Source of the DNA: Clostridiales bacterium
GTDB lineage: Bacteria; Bacillota; Clostridia; Oscillospirales; Oscillospiraceae
NCBI GenBank assembly: GCA_012729875.1
Contig: JAAYCC010000218.1
Location: 1-5,228, forward strand
DNA: 5,228 bases
Reading direction: 5' to 3'
In this document: positions 4,534 through 5,228 of the stretch, one piece after another
Layout: each line of letters begins with the position of its first letter
Numbering within the stretch: position 1 is the first letter of the stretch
Translations under genes and position numbers: made by a program
Notes under the pieces: model-generated
Told to the model about the DNA's origin: nothing
Seen by the model: the letters and a program-made list of their open reading frames with translations, nothing else
The model's database searches: none

Positions 4534-5109
4534 ATGAAAACAAGCACAAGAAAACTGGCTGACAGCGCAATGCTCATAGCCATAGCAACCGTTCTTTCAC
4601 TTTTTTCGTTTAAGGGACCGTGGGCACTCGGTGGCGGGATAACAATCTGTAGTATGCTGCCGCTGGTAATGCTTGCACACAGATACGGTACAAAATGGGG
4701 AGTTTTCTCCTCGCTTGTGTACAGTTTGCTGCAGCTGGTTCTCGGATTTAACAACGTCCAGTATGCGCCGACGGCTCTCACAGCGGCGACAATAGTTGCT
4801 TTTGACTATATAGTCGCTTACGGTGTGATCGGCTTTTCGGCTTGCTTCAACAATGTGGTCAAGGACCGCAAATGGTCTATTGTTATTGGTATTATATTCA
4901 CGTTCATGCTCCGTTTTGCCTGCCATTTTTTAAGCGGGCTGCTTGTCTGGGAAGTAATTTTACCCAACGAGCTTGGCTGGGCTCCCGTAGTGTGGTCTCT
5001 GGCGTATAACGGATCATATATGATACCGGAGATTATAATCACCTCGCTTGTCGCTCTTTTGCTCTATAAACCCCTAAGACGTTACTGGCTGGCTGAGGAT
5101 ATTTCATAA
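4534..5109 (+). CDS. thiT: Thiamine ECF transporter substrate-binding subunit ThiT (YuaJ family)
   Basis: A 191-residue membrane protein, the S component that binds thiamine at the cell surface and works with a shared ECF module (two ATPases plus the T component), which is not encoded here. The length matches the family (about 180-200). It is hydrophobic throughout, with about six membrane helices (roughly 10-26, 36-50, 55-72, 84-106, 115-140, 150-177). AHRYGTKWGV (48-57) matches the usual loop. DYIVAYGVIGF (91-101), RFACHFLSGLLVW (127-139) and WSLAYNGSYMIPE (154-166) correspond to the thiamine-binding segments. His131 and Asn159 align by eye with the L. lactis ligand residues His125 and Asn151, Tyr92 with Tyr85, and Asp91 replaces Glu84 (L. 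lactis numbering from memory). The upstream TPP riboswitch independently supports thiamine uptake. It appears monocistronic, ending at a strong terminator. Confidence 0.96.
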   Translation: MKTSTRKLADSAMLIAIATVLSLFSFKGPWALGGGITICSMLPLVMLAHRYGTKWGVFSSLVYSLLQLVLGFNNVQYAPTALTAATIVAFDYIVAYGVIGFSACFNNVVKDRKWSIVIGIIFTFMLRFACHFLSGLLVWEVILPNELGWAPVVWSLAYNGSYMIPEIIITSLVALLLYKPLRRYWLAEDIS

Positions 5110-5119
5110 CAGGTATAGT

Positions 5120-5151
5120 AAAAAGTCCGTCCCTCTGGGGACGGACTTTTT
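5120..5151. terminator. Bidirectional intrinsic terminator after thiT
   Basis: A 9-bp GC-rich stem (5125-5133 with 5138-5146; GTCCGTCCC and GGGACGGAC, loop TCTG) is flanked by five A and five T that extend it to 14 bp. Because it has a T-tract on either strand it can end both thiT and the convergent minus-strand gene. Confidence 0.92.
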
Positions 5152-5177
5152 AATCTCCGGATTGTTGCATTTCAAAA

Positions 5178-5228
5178 CTAGAGATGGTTTACGGGCGGCC
5201 GGCAGACGCCATCCTCACAGATATAGTA
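5178..5228 (-). CDS. C-terminal 16 residues of a minus-strand gene, possibly YyaL-type thioredoxin-domain protein
   Basis: Read from the right edge on the minus strand, the frame gives YYICEDGVCRPPVNHL followed by TAG (5178-5180). The pattern aromatic-x-C-x(4)-C-x-P-P/A-V near a C-terminus resembles the end of YyaL/SSP411 thioredoxin-domain proteins (DUF255 family), as I remember them. The stop lies 27 bases from the bidirectional terminator, as expected for a real convergent gene. Only 16 residues are visible, so both existence and family remain tentative. Confidence 0.5.
   Translation of the reverse strand, partial: YYICEDGVCRPPVNHL

Overview
The window looks like a chromosomal segment of a Gram-positive Clostridia-type bacterium, with Ruminococcaceae/Oscillospiraceae as the nearest guess. 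The reasons are mid-range GC, strong GGAGG ribosome sites, intrinsic terminators with T-tracts, a TPP riboswitch in front of a lone thiT gene, and a radical SAM family common in clostridia. This assignment is inference; no rRNA or marker gene is present.

Layout. Positions 1-747 (+) hold the last ~248 residues of a UDP-glucose 4-epimerase (galE), which overlaps by ATGA with a 282-residue radical SAM protein at 744-1592 (+). A 14-bp hairpin (1594-1627) fills the gap to the convergent gene at 1630-2274 (-), a GNAT acetyltransferase with an unusual C-terminal glycine-rich membrane hairpin. Upstream of it, on the same strand and behind its own strong terminator (2337-2361), lies a large membrane protein (2377-3900, -). 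It has one N-terminal and three C-terminal membrane segments around ~370 residues of Y/LxxG heptad coiled coil. Its real start is a GTG at 3900, set by a GGGAGG site.

Positions 3901-4533 are a divergent intergenic region. The left part carries candidate promoters, a G8 tract and AT-rich dyads in the leader of the heptad-repeat gene. The middle (about 4085-4309) is AT-rich with a 10-bp tandem repeat and no convincing gene. The right part carries a near-consensus promoter, a TPP riboswitch and its transcription terminator in front of thiT (4534-5109, +), the substrate-binding subunit of an ECF thiamine transporter. A 14-bp hairpin (5120-5151) ends thiT and probably also the convergent gene whose last 16 residues are at 5178-5228 (-), possibly a YyaL-type thioredoxin-domain protein.

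The genes do not form one pathway. The only clear regulatory circuit is thiamine pyrophosphate sensing controlling thiamine uptake. I see no defence system, CRISPR array, transposon, tRNA or rRNA. The least understood parts are the long coiled-coil membrane protein with its leader, and the acetyltransferase-membrane-hairpin fusion.
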